Below are positions 8,895 through 17,768 of a stretch of DNA of 64,000 nt, in pieces (position 1 is the first letter of the stretch; every line of letters begins with the position of its first letter). The notes under the pieces are model-generated. The model did no database searches. It was not told the origin of the DNA and was given only the letters and a program-made list of their open reading frames with translations. Source of the stretch: Chitinophagaceae bacterium. Lineage in GTDB: Bacteria > Bacteroidota > Bacteroidia > Chitinophagales > Chitinophagaceae. The DNA is taken from the NCBI GenBank assembly GCA_014879565.1, contig JACSRW010000029.1:124001-188000 (forward strand). Reading direction: 5' to 3'. Position numbers and translations under genes: made by a program.

Positions 8895-9389
8895 ATGGAA
8901 TTATTACTTCCCAAATTAGGTCTCTTAGCCTGGACCCTGCTCGCTTTCCTCATCGTGTTCTTCCTGCTGAAGAAAATGGCATGGCCGGCTATTATCAAGG
9001 GACTGAAAGAGCGTGAAAACAGCATCACCGATTCTCTGGCTACTGCCCAGCGGGTGAAAGAAGAAATGGCTCAGCTGAAAAGCGAGAACGAAACCCTGCT
9101 GGCCAAGGCCCGTGAAGAGAGAGCCCAGCTGCTGAAAGAGGCCCGGGAAACCAAGGACAAAATCATCAGCGAAGCCAAGGAACAGGCCAAAACCGAAGCC
9201 GGAAAAATCGTAGCTGAGGCCCAGGCGGCAATCAATGCCCAGAAAATGGCGGCCCTTACCGAGGTGAAAAACCAGGTAGGTAAACTGGTGATTGAGGTAA
9301 GTGAAAAAGTACTCCGCAAGGAACTGGGTAATAAAGACGCCCAGGAAGCCCATATCAAGGGCCTTGTGGATGAAGTGAAACTTAATTAG
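8895..9389 (+). CDS. atpF: ATP synthase F0 subunit b
   Basis: A 164-residue peripheral-stalk subunit. One N-terminal membrane helix (about residues 5-28, LGLLAWTLLAFLIVFFLLKK) is followed by a long Ala/Glu/Lys-rich coiled coil from about residue 40 to 150. It forms the stator with subunit delta. The length and the lack of other domains are normal. It is the third gene of the cluster; the spacer to atpH contains a short heptamer tandem repeat. Confidence 0.96.
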   Translation: MELLLPKLGLLAWTLLAFLIVFFLLKKMAWPAIIKGLKERENSITDSLATAQRVKEEMAQLKSENETLLAKAREERAQLLKEARETKDKIISEAKEQAKTEAGKIVAEAQAAINAQKMAALTEVKNQVGKLVIEVSEKVLRKELGNKDAQEAHIKGLVDEVKLN

Positions 9390-9432
9390 TCAATTTTAGT
9401 GATGCCCGGGTAAGCGGAGGTTTCCTGCACTT

Positions 9433-9453
9433 ACTCATTACTCATCACTCATT
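9433..9453 (+). repeat. Three tandem heptamers ACTCATT between atpF and atpH
   Basis: The spacer reads ACTCATT, ACTCATC, ACTCATT directly in tandem and ends 9 bases before the atpH start. No coding or terminator function is visible. Confidence 0.6.
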
Positions 9454-9462
9454 AATCGTTAT

Positions 9463-10026
9463 ATGCAAAATCCCCGTTTAGCATCAAGATACGCTAAATC
9501 ACTGCTTGACCTGGCCATTGAAAAAGGGCAGCTGGAGACTGTATTTGCCGATATGCAATGGCTGCAGGCGGTTTGCCGCAGTAATCGTGATTTTGTGAAC
9601 CTGCTGCGCAGTCCGATCATAAAGAATGACGTAAAACGCCGGATTATGGAAGCCGTGACAACGGGCCATATCGGGGAACTGACCGCTGCGTTCAACCGGC
9701 TGCTGGTGGTTAAAAACCGGGAGCGATTCCTGCCGGAAATTATCCCGGCATTTATTGCTGCTTATAAAGAGCATAAAGGTATTAAGACGATTCACCTGAC
9801 CACGGCCATTCCCGCATCCGAAGCGGTGAAAAACGCCATCCTTGAGCAGGTGAAAAAAACCACCGGGTACAACCAGGTGGAAATGGAAGAAAAAGTGAAC
9901 CCGGACCTGATCGGGGGCTTTGTACTGCAGATCGGGGATCAGCTGGTGGATGCCAGTGTGGCGTATGATCTCCGGGCGATCGCCAAACAATTTGAGAACA
10001 ACGATTTTATTTATAAGATCCGTTAA
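9463..10026 (+). CDS. atpH: ATP synthase F1 subunit delta
   Basis: A 187-residue subunit that links F1 alpha to the b stalk. The N-terminal helical domain starts RLASRYAKSLLDLAIEKGQ, a typical delta/OSCP opening. The C-terminal domain has the conserved VNPDLIGGFVLQIGDQLVDASV. It ends 25 bases before atpA, consistent with co-transcription. Confidence 0.96.
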   Translation: MQNPRLASRYAKSLLDLAIEKGQLETVFADMQWLQAVCRSNRDFVNLLRSPIIKNDVKRRIMEAVTTGHIGELTAAFNRLLVVKNRERFLPEIIPAFIAAYKEHKGIKTIHLTTAIPASEAVKNAILEQVKKTTGYNQVEMEEKVNPDLIGGFVLQIGDQLVDASVAYDLRAIAKQFENNDFIYKIR

Positions 10027-10051
10027 TAATTAAAAGTATAAACACAGTTAT

Positions 10052-11629
10052 ATGCCTGAAATTAAACCAGATGAAATAAGTGCCATCCTGCGCCAGCAGT
10101 TGAGCAACTTTAACGCCAGCGCCGACCTGGAAGAAGTAGGTACCGTATTGCAAATAGGTGACGGTATTGCCCGTGTGTACGGCCTGGGTAATGTGCGTTA
10201 TGGTGAACTGGTAGAGTTTGAAAACGGGGTACGGGCCATCGCACTGAACCTGGAAGAAGACAATGTGGGGGTGGTATTGATGGGTGAAACCGGTGGTATC
10301 CAGGAAGGAGCCAAAGTAAAACGGACCGGCCAGATCGCTTCTATCAAAGTAGGAGAAGGTATGGTGGGCCGTGTGGTAAACACCCTTGGTGAGCCGATCG
10401 ACGGAAAAGGTCCGATCACCGGTGAGCGTTATGAAATGCCTCTGGAAAGAAAGGCGCCCGGTGTTATCTTCCGCGAACCCGTAAAAGAACCTCTGCAAAC
10501 AGGTATCAAGGCAATTGATGCGATGATTCCCATCGGCCGTGGCCAGCGGGAACTGGTGATCGGTGACCGCCAGACCGGTAAAACCGCGATCTGTATTGAC
10601 ACGATCATCAACCAGAAAGAGTTTTATAAAGCCGGTAAGCCGGTATATTGTATCTATGTGGCCATCGGGCAGAAAGCTTCCACCATCGCCGGTGTGATGA
10701 AGACCCTGCAGGATAACGGCGCCATGGATTATACCATTATCGTAGCGGCTTCCGCTTCTGATCCGGCTCCGCTGCAGTTCTATGCACCTTTCGCCGGTGC
10801 CGCTATCGGAGAATTCTTCCGCGATACGGGCCGTCCGGCCCTGATCATCTATGATGATTTGTCCAAACAGGCCGTAGCTTACCGCGAGGTATCCCTGCTG
10901 CTCCGCCGCCCCCCGGGTCGTGAAGCCTATCCCGGTGACGTATTCTACCTGCACAGCCGCCTGCTCGAAAGGGCCGCGAAAGTGATCAGCGATGATAATG
11001 TGGCCCGGAATATGAATGATGTGCCTGAAAGCATTAAACATATGGTAAAAGGGGGTGGCTCTCTGACAGCCCTTCCGATTATCGAAACCCAGGCCGGTGA
11101 CGTATCCGCCTATATCCCGACCAACGTAATCTCTATTACCGACGGTCAGATCTTCCTGGAGACGAATCTCTTCCTCTCCGGTATCCGTCCGGCGATCAAT
11201 GTTGGTATCTCTGTTAGCCGGGTAGGGGGGAATGCGCAGATCAAATCCATGAAGAAAGTGGCCGGTACCCTGAAACTTGACCAGGCCCTTTACCGTGAAC
11301 TGGAAGCCTTCTCCAAATTCGGGGGCGATCTGGATGCCGCTACCAAGAATGTAATTGATAAAGGTGCCCGTAACGTGGAAGTGCTGAAACAACCGCAGTA
11401 CACGCCCTTTGCCGTAGAAAAGCAGGTGGCTATCATCTATCTCGGTACCAATGGTCTGCTGAAAGATGTACCCGTTAAACGGGTGAAGGAGTTTGAAGAA
11501 CATTTCCTGATGGAAATGGAGAACAAACTGCCCGACGTGATGGCCGAGTTCAAAAAGGGTAATCTGCCAGAAGAAGGAATCAAGAAAATGGTTGAACTGG
11601 CCAATGGTTTGATTCCCCAGTACAAGTAA
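10052..11629 (+). CDS. atpA: ATP synthase F1 subunit alpha
   Basis: A 525-residue alpha subunit. It has an N-terminal beta-barrel domain (about 25-95), a nucleotide-binding domain with the P loop GDRQTGKT at 171-178, and a C-terminal helical domain. The alpha-type conserved arginine region is present in [18 protein letters not shown]. It is the last gene of the cluster: a strong intrinsic terminator begins 20 bases after the stop codon, and the gamma gene (atpG) that often follows atpA in other bacteria is not here. The beta and epsilon genes are also absent from the window; they are commonly located elsewhere in Bacteroidota. Confidence 0.98.
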   Translation: MPEIKPDEISAILRQQLSNFNASADLEEVGTVLQIGDGIARVYGLGNVRYGELVEFENGVRAIALNLEEDNVGVVLMGETGGIQEGAKVKRTGQIASIKVGEGMVGRVVNTLGEPIDGKGPITGERYEMPLERKAPGVIFREPVKEPLQTGIKAIDAMIPIGRGQRELVIGDRQTGKTAICIDTIINQKEFYKAGKPVYCIYVAIGQKASTIAGVMKTLQDNGAMDYTIIVAASASDPAPLQFYAPFAGAAIGEFFRDTGRPALIIYDDLSKQAVAYREVSLLLRRPPGREAYPGDVFYLHSRLLERAAKVISDDNVARNMNDVPESIKHMVKGGGSLTALPIIETQAGDVSAYIPTNVISITDGQIFLETNLFLSGIRPAINVGISVSRVGGNAQIKSMKKVAGTLKLDQALYRELEAFSKFGGDLDAATKNVIDKGARNVEVLKQPQYTPFAVEKQVAIIYLGTNGLLKDVPVKRVKEFEEHFLMEMENKLPDVMAEFKKGNLPEEGIKKMVELANGLIPQYK

Positions 11630-11648
11630 TAACGTAGTTAGTAATAGT

Positions 11649-11678
11649 AAAAAGCCGCAATGAAAATTGCGGCTTTTT
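11649..11678 (+). terminator. Intrinsic terminator after atpA
   Basis: A perfect 13-bp stem (11649-11661 with 11666-11678) closed by a GAAA tetraloop. The 3' arm ends in a run of five T. It ends the ATP synthase transcript 20 bases after atpA. Confidence 0.9.
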
Positions 11679-11848
11679 CGTTTTTAAGACGGAAAAGCCC
11701 ATCAGGGAAAGTAAAATGAAGAAAATTTACGAATAATTTTTTAAAAACAAGGAAATGTAAAATACCTAATAATCAATGCAATAGAAGAAGGTATCGGAAA
11801 AACACTACAGAAAATACGGTATTTTTTACGAAAAAATGCGTGCAAAAC

Positions 11849-11879
11849 TTGCAAGTAAAAAAACTCAGTATTATGTTTG
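11849..11879 (+). promoter_or_regulatory. Bacteroidota promoter (-33 TTG, -7 TATGTTTG) for 12031
   Basis: TTG at 11849-11851 and TATGTTTG at 11872-11879 are separated by 20 bases, the spacing expected for the Bacteroidota primary sigma factor. The 5' leader would be about 145 bases. Near its start lies a 5-bp hairpin with a GAAA loop (TCGGA 11888-11892, TCCGA 11897-11901). Confidence 0.65.
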
Positions 11880-12030
11880 TGTTGTCATCGGAGAAATCCG
11901 AGGAAAACAACGAAATCCGACCCCCTGAAACGAACTAATCTCACACGGGCATTTACGCCTGGTTCTTTCCTGCAAGGGTTTTATTGTTTCCCCAGATACT
12001 CCGGTTAACCTTAACCCGAAACCCTGAAGC

Positions 12031-13329
12031 ATGAAAACAGTTTTACACAACACCCGGAATTTCCTCACCCCCGTATTCGCGGCTGTACTTGGTCTTTTCA
12101 GTGTTAACAGTTCTGCCCAAACCACCGAGATGGTTTTTGAAAACCCCTCCCTGGTAAGCGGATCTAATAACGCGGATGGCGCCGTGTACAAATTTGCCTC
12201 GGTAAGCCCTGGTAAAGATGCCCTGGTGACCATTAACGGCCGTTCTTCATCTATGGTCAGTATCGCCAACCTGGATATACATGGCCAGGGTTTTAATAAA
12301 GCTTTTCAGCCGCAGATCCGGTATAATAACGGAAATGTAAGCACGGCTACCAGCTGGTGGATTGAATTCCAGGTTCAGTTTGTGAATGCTAATACCCAAA
12401 CACCGGCGTCTATCAGCGAGTTTCATGTAACAGGTCTTGATATTGACGGTAACGGTTCCCGGCTGCAGGAATGGGATGCTTTTTATGGCGGTCACAGCTA
12501 TACCGTGGAGAATAATTCTGCCCTGACACCCGCTAATCTTACCGGAACGCTTAACCTTCCTGCACTGGGTGGCAAACGTTTCCTGGGTTGTCTTCCTGAT
12601 CATGGTGGTATTGATACCTCAGCTACAGAAATTATGACCACTATACAGTACGTTAATACCAGTTCTATGATCTTCCGGCTGGGCGCCACAACAACAGGTT
12701 CTACAAATAATGCTAACCGGATGTATTCCGTATGGTTCAAGAATTTCGCTTATGCGGCACCGATCAGCACCCTGCCTGTAAAACTGACTGCTTTCACGGC
12801 TTCCCTGAATAAAAGCACGGTGAACCTGAAATGGGAAACAGCTTCCGAAATCAATGTCAGTCATTTCGAGATTGAGCGCAGTACAGACGGCGTGAACTTC
12901 ACCGAAGCAGGATTGGTTTTCGCCTTTGGCAACAGCACCGATAAGATGAACTACAGCTTTTCCGATAATGTATCCGCTCTCCGCCAGTCTGTGGTTTATT
13001 ACCGCCTGCGTTCCGTGGATAATGACGGTAAAAATGAACTGTCTGAAACCCGGATCATCCGCCTGGCTGCAGAAGAAAATACCCTCAGCCTGCTGACCTA
13101 CCCGAACCCGGTTCAAAATGAACTGCGGGTTACCCTGCCGGCCTCCTGGCAAAACAAGCCGGTTCAGATTGAGCTCTACCAGACCAATGGCCAGTCAGCC
13201 GTCCGTAAGAGCAGCCAGTCAGCCAGTCAGACTGAAACCCTCAATCTCTCTCAGCTTTCCCCGGGTATCTATTTTGTACGGGCCAGCAGCAATGGCCAGA
13301 TTGCCCAGCAAAAGATTGTAAAGCACTAA
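12031..13329 (+). CDS. T9SS type A sorting domain-containing secreted protein
   Basis: A 432-residue exported protein. The signal peptide ends around VNSSAQ (about residue 30). Residues 35-240 form a beta-rich domain of unknown function. It is followed by the FN3-like module common in Bacteroidota cargo proteins (LKWETASEINVSHFEIERS, about 268-350) and by a C-terminal type A sorting domain that begins LTYPNPVQNEL and ends QQKIVKH. The sorting domain predicts passage through the type IX secretion system and attachment to, or release from, the cell surface. The gene is monocistronic: it has a promoter with a long leader and a terminator just downstream. Confidence 0.9.
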   Translation: MKTVLHNTRNFLTPVFAAVLGLFSVNSSAQTTEMVFENPSLVSGSNNADGAVYKFASVSPGKDALVTINGRSSSMVSIANLDIHGQGFNKAFQPQIRYNNGNVSTATSWWIEFQVQFVNANTQTPASISEFHVTGLDIDGNGSRLQEWDAFYGGHSYTVENNSALTPANLTGTLNLPALGGKRFLGCLPDHGGIDTSATEIMTTIQYVNTSSMIFRLGATTTGSTNNANRMYSVWFKNFAYAAPISTLPVKLTAFTASLNKSTVNLKWETASEINVSHFEIERSTDGVNFTEAGLVFAFGNSTDKMNYSFSDNVSALRQSVVYYRLRSVDNDGKNELSETRIIRLAAEENTLSLLTYPNPVQNELRVTLPASWQNKPVQIELYQTNGQSAVRKSSQSASQTETLNLSQLSPGIYFVRASSNGQIAQQKIVKH

Positions 13330-13358
13330 TAAACATATTTTTACATAGGGGTTCCATA

Positions 13359-13387
13359 CCGTCTCGCCTTAGCGGGACGGTTTTTTT
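13359..13387 (+). terminator. Intrinsic terminator after the 12031 cargo gene
   Basis: A 9-bp stem (13359-13367 with 13372-13380, one G-U pair) with loop CTTA, followed by seven T. Confidence 0.85.
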
Positions 13388-13400
13388 ATTGAAAAATAAT

Positions 13401-13431
13401 TTGGTTTATAATATAAACTACTTTACGTTTG
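13401..13431 (+). promoter_or_regulatory. Bacteroidota promoter (-33 TTG, -7 TACGTTTG) for the TonB receptor operon
   Basis: TTG at 13401-13403 and TACGTTTG at 13424-13431 are 20 bases apart. The receptor ATG follows 16 bases later at 13448. Confidence 0.65.
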
Positions 13432-13447
13432 CCTTCAAATAAGCGAT

Positions 13448-15703
13448 ATGAACACGCTGAAACCATTAACCATCCTGTTTTTTCTGGCCTTATCCCCTTG
13501 TGCGCTCACCGCACAAACCACGGTAAAGGGACTGATAAAAGATAACCGGAATAATTCGATTGCCGGCGCCAGCATTGCCATCAAAGACAGTTATGATGGC
13601 GGAACCTCTGACTCTGCCGGCCGTTATTCATTTAAAACTTATGAAAAGGGACAGCAATTACTGGTTGTTTCCATTATCGGGTATAAAACGGTGGAAATGC
13701 AGGTGAAACTGGAGGGAACTGTGGTAACTCTTGATGTCACCCTGCGCCAGGAAATCACGGAACTCTCTGCTGTGGTTTTATCGGCCGGTACCTTTGAAGC
13801 CAGCGACCGGAAGAGAGCGGTGGCAGTACTGGACCCGATTGATATCGTAACCACCGCAAGCGGAAACGGGGATATTACAGGAGCTTTAAAGACTTTACCC
13901 GGCGCCCAGCAGGTAGGGGAAACTGAAGGTCTTTTTGTACGGGGTGGTACTGCCGCTGAAACCAAAACCTTTATAGACGGCTCCCTGGTGAATAATTTCT
14001 TTTTTACCAGTGTGCCCAATATCGCCCAGTTCGGCCGCTTTTCCCCCTTTATTTTTAAAGGAACCGTTTTTACCACCGGGGGTTACTCCGCTTTATACGG
14101 CCAGGCGCTTTCCTCTGCCCTGATACTGGAATCCATTGACCTGCCCGAAAGATCTTCGGCCAACCTGGGTCTCAGTGTGCTGGGCGGCAGCCTGGGTTAC
14201 CAGCACCTGGCGAAAAACAACCGGTCCTCCGGTGGCGCGAGTTACAGTTATACCAACCTGGCCCCGGCCTTTGCCGTTATCAAACAAAAACAGGACTACT
14301 CCGTGGCCCCCAATTATCATAATGCCGATGCCAACTTCCGGATCAAGACCTCCAAAACCGGGATGCTGAAATATTACGGGTATTTCAGCAGCAATAAACT
14401 GGCCTTCACCGTGGGCAGTATTGACTCCCTGGGTTATCTTGATAAATTCGCGCTGCGTAATACCAATCATTTTCACAACCTTTCCTGGAAAGAAAACCTG
14501 CCGAAAAAATGGAAACTGATGCTCGGGTTTTCCTATACCAATAACCAGGACAATATTGAAAGCGGTATGCAGGACGCGGGGAAAAGAGATGTGCAGTTAA
14601 CCGGACTGGAAGCCAAAAATTTTGGCTTTGACCTCGGCGGAAATTATGTCAACGGAAAAGGGGTACTGGAGAAAAAATGGAAAGGCCTCAACGCCCTTCG
14701 TTTTGGCGGGGAATATAATTATAATAAAGACCGTTCAGTTTATACCGCATATAACGGGCAGGATTACCCGGGATCTTTTATGGAAACGGTCAGTTCATTA
14801 TTTGCCGAAACCGATCTCTATGCCACCAATGACCTGGCCCTGAAAGGCGGATTGCGGGCTGAACATTCCCGGTACCTGGGCAAGTATAACCTGGCCCCGC
14901 GTTTTTCCCTGGCATATAAACTGGCCAAAGGCAGCCAGGCTTCTATTGCGTACGGAATCTTTTACCAGAATCCCGAAAGGCGTTACCTGCCTGCTTCCGG
15001 TGATCTTTCCTTCATGAGAGCCACGCATTATATCCTGCAATACCAGAAAGTGCTGAACAACCAGTCATTGCGGGCAGAAGCCTTCTATAAAAAATATGAC
15101 AACCTGGTTAAAACAGGTATGACCGGGTTTACAGAAGCCGCCGTCAGCAGTGCCGGATTCGGAGATGCCAAAGGAGTGGAGTTTTTCTGGCGTGACCGCC
15201 GCAGTATCCGGAATTTTGATTACTGGGTTTCTTACTCCTTCCTCGATACCAAAAGAGATTTCCTGAATTTTCCTTACGCGATTACTCCCAATTTCGCCGC
15301 AAAACATACCGCTTCCGTGGTGGCTAAAAAGTTTGTACAGAAACTGAAGACCAATTTCAATTTCTCCTACAATTACAGCAGTGGCCGTCCTTATTATAAT
15401 ATCCGCTATGACGGGTCCGGTTATACATTCACCGACCGCGGACAGATACCGGATTACCACAACGTGAGTTTTGCCCTCAACTACCTGCCAAAAATCGGTA
15501 AACAGAACGCGAAATCCTTTGCGGTGTATGTACTGCAGGTGAGTAATATTTTTAATATCCGCCAGATCTATGGCTATCAGTATTCGCTCAGCGGCCACCG
15601 GAAAGAAACCATCGTACCCACATCCCGTATGTTTGTTTATCTCGGGGCTTTTATCAGTTTCGGGGTGGACCGTACCGAAGAAGTAATTAATAATTCATTA
15701 TAA
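13448..15703 (+). CDS. TonB-dependent receptor with carboxypeptidase-like N-terminal domain
   Basis: A 751-residue outer-membrane receptor. The signal peptide ends at ALTAQ (about 22). A CarboxypepD_reg-like beta-sandwich follows (about 24-105, TTVKGLIKDNRNNSIAGASI), then a plug domain (about 115-230) with the typical LPGAQQVGETEGLFVRGG, then a beta barrel. At 751 residues it is shorter than SusC proteins (about 1000) and no SusD gene follows, so it is not a classical polysaccharide-utilisation pair. It heads an apparent four-gene operon (13448-17378) with a secreted TPR-like protein, a membrane protein and a winged-helix regulator. The substrate is unknown; iron chelates or vitamins are possible. 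Confidence 0.92.
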   Translation: MNTLKPLTILFFLALSPCALTAQTTVKGLIKDNRNNSIAGASIAIKDSYDGGTSDSAGRYSFKTYEKGQQLLVVSIIGYKTVEMQVKLEGTVVTLDVTLRQEITELSAVVLSAGTFEASDRKRAVAVLDPIDIVTTASGNGDITGALKTLPGAQQVGETEGLFVRGGTAAETKTFIDGSLVNNFFFTSVPNIAQFGRFSPFIFKGTVFTTGGYSALYGQALSSALILESIDLPERSSANLGLSVLGGSLGYQHLAKNNRSSGGASYSYTNLAPAFAVIKQKQDYSVAPNYHNADANFRIKTSKTGMLKYYGYFSSNKLAFTVGSIDSLGYLDKFALRNTNHFHNLSWKENLPKKWKLMLGFSYTNNQDNIESGMQDAGKRDVQLTGLEAKNFGFDLGGNYVNGKGVLEKKWKGLNALRFGGEYNYNKDRSVYTAYNGQDYPGSFMETVSSLFAETDLYATNDLALKGGLRAEHSRYLGKYNLAPRFSLAYKLAKGSQASIAYGIFYQNPERRYLPASGDLSFMRATHYILQYQKVLNNQSLRAEAFYKKYDNLVKTGMTGFTEAAVSSAGFGDAKGVEFFWRDRRSIRNFDYWVSYSFLDTKRDFLNFPYAITPNFAAKHTASVVAKKFVQKLKTNFNFSYNYSSGRPYYNIRYDGSGYTFTDRGQIPDYHNVSFALNYLPKIGKQNAKSFAVYVLQVSNIFNIRQIYGYQYSLSGHRKETIVPTSRMFVYLGAFISFGVDRTEEVINNSL

Positions 15704-15723
15704 ACCTGTAAAGTAACCTGTAT

Positions 15724-16371
15724 ATGAAAAAGATAATCCTGCTGGCGCTGGCCGCCCTCCTTTTGCAACCCGTTTTCTCCCAGAGTGAGAAATACACAGG
15801 GGCCATGAAAAAATACCTGGCAGAAACAGACAGTGCCATGGCAAAAGCTGATATGGCCCGCCTGACGGATATTTCAGCAGCTTTTGAACGCATTGGGGAT
15901 GCGGAAAAAAACCAGTGGCTGCCTTATTATTATGCTGCGTATACCCAGATCATGTTTGCTTTTATTAAAAATGTACCGGCAGAAAATGATGCCATTGCAG
16001 ATAAAACAGATCAGCTGATTGCCAAAGCCGATGCCCTGGAGAAAAACAACAGTGAACTCAGTCTGCTGAAAGCGATGAACCTCTCCCTCCGTATGCTGGT
16101 GAATCCCATGCAGCGCTGGATGCAATACGGACAGCAGGTGCAGCAGCACAGCCAGGATGCTATGACACAGGATCCTTCCAACCCCCGGCCTTACTGGTTC
16201 AGCGGGGTGTCGCTGAAGAATACACCGGAACAGTTTGGAGGTGGTTGTGCCAATGCAAAACCCCTGCTGGATAAAGCACTGGAACTCTATGCGGCCTTTA
16301 AGCCGGCCAGTGAGCTTCATCCTTCCTGGGGCAGACAGGTTTGTGAGAAAGAAGCCGAAGGGTGTAAATAA
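15724..16371 (+). CDS. Secreted TPR-like protein in the TonB receptor operon
   Basis: A 215-residue protein with a signal peptide (MKKIILLALAALLLQPVFSQ). The mature part is helical, with repeat-like segments such as NQWLPYYYAAYTQIMFAF, NSELSLLKAMNLSLRMLVNP and TQDPSNPRPYWFSGVSL that read as TPR-type helix pairs. It also has the motif TPEQFGGGC. I recall similar secreted proteins in Bacteroidota next to TonB receptors, but no function is known to me. It starts 20 bases after the receptor stop codon, so it is almost surely co-transcribed and may be a periplasmic partner. Confidence 0.8.
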   Translation: MKKIILLALAALLLQPVFSQSEKYTGAMKKYLAETDSAMAKADMARLTDISAAFERIGDAEKNQWLPYYYAAYTQIMFAFIKNVPAENDAIADKTDQLIAKADALEKNNSELSLLKAMNLSLRMLVNPMQRWMQYGQQVQQHSQDAMTQDPSNPRPYWFSGVSLKNTPEQFGGGCANAKPLLDKALELYAAFKPASELHPSWGRQVCEKEAEGCK

Positions 16372-16414
16372 TTGTTTTTATCATTGCAATGCGTCAAACT
16401 GTAAAATATCGTGT

Positions 16415-17089
16415 ATGCCTGCACAGGAAAAACAACTGACCGAAAAGGAAAGCCTGGAACTGATTACCCAAATGATCAGCCGGGCCAAGGATTCCAATCA
16501 TAGTACCGGTCTCACGTCCATAATGTGGGGTTGTGTGATTACGGTCTGTTCGCTGGTCAGACTGGCCGAGATCCATTTTCAACGCTGGTTACCGTTTGAT
16601 ATCTACCTGCTCACCGTTCTGGCAATTGCTCCTACTATTTATTTTACTATAAAAGAAAAAAGAGAAAGCCGGGTAAAAGGATATAAGGACAGTTTTATTG
16701 ATTATACCTGGCTTTCCTTTGGTATTTCCATCTTTCTGCTTTCCTTTATTGTGAACCATGTTTTCGCCGGACTCCGTCCATTGGCAGAAGAATATAAAAT
16801 TCTCTCCGGGCATGCACCGGCATTCAGTTTCTATGACTATATGTCTTCGTTTTTCCTGATGCTTTACGGACTGCCCACTTTTATTACCGGGGCGAGTATG
16901 AAATTCCGGCCCATGTTTTGGGGCGGACTGGTCTGCTGGGTCAGCTGTATCGTCAGCCTTTATACACCGGTAAAAACCGACCTGGTCCTGACTGCCATAT
17001 CGGCCATTTTCGCCTGGCTGATCCCGGGTATTATTCTGGAAAAAGATTATCGTAAAGCTAAAGCAGCGATGCAAACTGCCCATGTTTAA
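16415..17089 (+). CDS. Integral membrane protein of unknown function
   Basis: A 224-residue protein. The ORF is open for 60 codons upstream, but that part overlaps the previous gene, and ATG 16415 gives a natural start (MPAQEKQLTEKESLELI). A cytoplasmic helical head is followed by about five or six hydrophobic segments (for example IYLLTVLAIAPTIYFTI, LSFGISIFLLSFIVNHVF, AISAIFAWLIPGIILE). No enzyme motif is visible. The next gene, a winged-helix regulator, overlaps its 3' end by 8 bases, so translation of the two is probably coupled. A membrane protein paired with a small DNA-binding protein suggests a signal or anti-regulator relationship, which is inference only. Confidence 0.8.
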   Translation: MPAQEKQLTEKESLELITQMISRAKDSNHSTGLTSIMWGCVITVCSLVRLAEIHFQRWLPFDIYLLTVLAIAPTIYFTIKEKRESRVKGYKDSFIDYTWLSFGISIFLLSFIVNHVFAGLRPLAEEYKILSGHAPAFSFYDYMSSFFLMLYGLPTFITGASMKFRPMFWGGLVCWVSCIVSLYTPVKTDLVLTAISAIFAWLIPGIILEKDYRKAKAAMQTAHV

Positions 17090-17378
17090 GGATCTGGACC
17101 CCATATTACATTCGCAGTTGCGGCTGGCCGTGATGTCACTCCTGATCAGTGTGAAAGAGGCCGACTTTACTTTTATCCGCGAAAAGACAAATGCCACCGC
17201 GGGTAACCTGAGTGTGCAGATTCAGAAACTGAAAGACGCGGGGTACATTGATGTGACCAAACAGTTCAGGGATAATTATCCGCAAACCAGTTGCCGGATA
17301 ACACCGGCCGGCATCGCAGCTTTTGAGGAATATGTCACGAACCTGCAGGCCTACCTGGGGAAGGGGGATGGGCATTAA
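17082..17378 (+). CDS. Winged-helix DNA-binding transcriptional regulator (HTH_34 type)
   Basis: A 98-residue single-domain regulator. The sequence follows the pattern of the winged-helix family that resembles MarR and ArsR: an N-terminal helix with HSQLRLAVMSLL, a helix-turn-helix with KTNATAGNLSVQIQKL as recognition helix, and a wing with CRITPAGIAAFEEYV. No ligand domain is attached. It overlaps the upstream membrane-protein gene by 8 bases and is the last gene of the TonB receptor operon, so it may regulate that operon. Confidence 0.88.
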   Translation: MFKDLDPILHSQLRLAVMSLLISVKEADFTFIREKTNATAGNLSVQIQKLKDAGYIDVTKQFRDNYPQTSCRITPAGIAAFEEYVTNLQAYLGKGDGH

Positions 17379-17441
17379 TCAGATTGATTTTTTTGTCAGC
17401 CCTGACGGGTAACCGGGCTTCGCCCTTTTGCTATAGGAAGT

Positions 17442-17458
17442 CAACCCCTCCGGGGTTG
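17442..17458. repeat. REP-like hairpin CAACCCC/GGGGTTG
   Basis: A perfect 7-bp inverted repeat (17442-17448 and 17452-17458) with a 3-base loop. It is preceded by AAGT as in the two larger repeat copies, so it is probably a diverged member of the same family. Confidence 0.65.
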
Positions 17459-17474
17459 CGGGGGCATGCAGCGG

Positions 17475-17510
17475 TTTGCTACGCCCCGGGATACTCCCGG
17501 GGGTAGCAAA
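17475..17510. repeat. Long REP-like hairpin
   Basis: TTTGCTAC (17475-17482) pairs with GTAGCAAA (17503-17510) and CCCCGGGA (17484-17491) pairs with TCCCGGGG (17495-17502). This is a 16-bp stem with one bulged G and a TAC loop. It ends inside the first direct-repeat copy. Confidence 0.7.
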
Positions 17511-17573
17511 GTCAACCCTTACAGGGTTGGCAGACCTGATTCGGCATTACGTTTATTACGGGATGAATCTGTT
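17506..17573. repeat. Direct repeat, copy 1
   Basis: It starts GCAAAGTCAACCCTTACAGG. The first 38 bases are identical to copy 2 at 17648; the following 30 bases are similar, with one indel and a few substitutions. It contains the hairpin CAACCC/GGGTTG (17513-17518, 17524-17529). Confidence 0.85.
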
Positions 17574-17647
17574 GTTCTTAATGTTAACTCTTTCCTGGTC
17601 AAAGGGACGTTTATATGTTTGCTAAGCGCGGAATGCTCCGGATGCTG

Positions 17648-17713
17648 GCAAAGTCAACCCTTACAGGGTTGGCAGACCTGATTCGCATTACGTTTTTTGG
17701 GGATGAATCCGTT
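17648..17713. repeat. Direct repeat, copy 2
   Basis: The second copy of the element at 17506, offset by 142 bases in the same orientation, with the same CAACCC/GGGTTG hairpin and the downstream GGATGAATC segment conserved. Confidence 0.85.
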
Positions 17714-17768
17714 ATTTTCAACGTCAATCCTTCACAGCAAGAAATCACTGCCCCTAAATAAAACGAGA

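Larger units (their letters stand above)
11630..12030. other. Intergenic region between atpA and a T9SS cargo gene
   Basis: These 401 bases hold the atpA terminator, an AT-rich stretch of about 150 bases without visible coding potential, a well-formed promoter at 11849-11879, and a long untranslated leader. I see no small ORF with Bacteroidota-like features. Confidence 0.7.

Noticed and set aside
10007-11503. 498-codon open frame antisense to atpA
   Set aside because: It is the mirror of a highly biased coding sequence; the translation is rich in Gly, His, Arg and Ile without domains, and atpA is certain.
11881-11911. Riboswitch in the long leader of the 12031 cargo gene
   Set aside because: There is a small GAAA-capped hairpin, but no known riboswitch core could be recognised, and the outer GTTGT/ACAAC pairing would overlap the predicted transcript start.
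17466-17681. 71-codon frame across the repeat cluster
   Set aside because: It consists of hairpin and direct-repeat sequence read through, with the repeated peptide SQPLQGWQT-like ends produced by the repeat copies.
17506-17713. CRISPR array
   Set aside because: Only two repeat copies, with hairpins internal to the repeat and no cas genes nearby.
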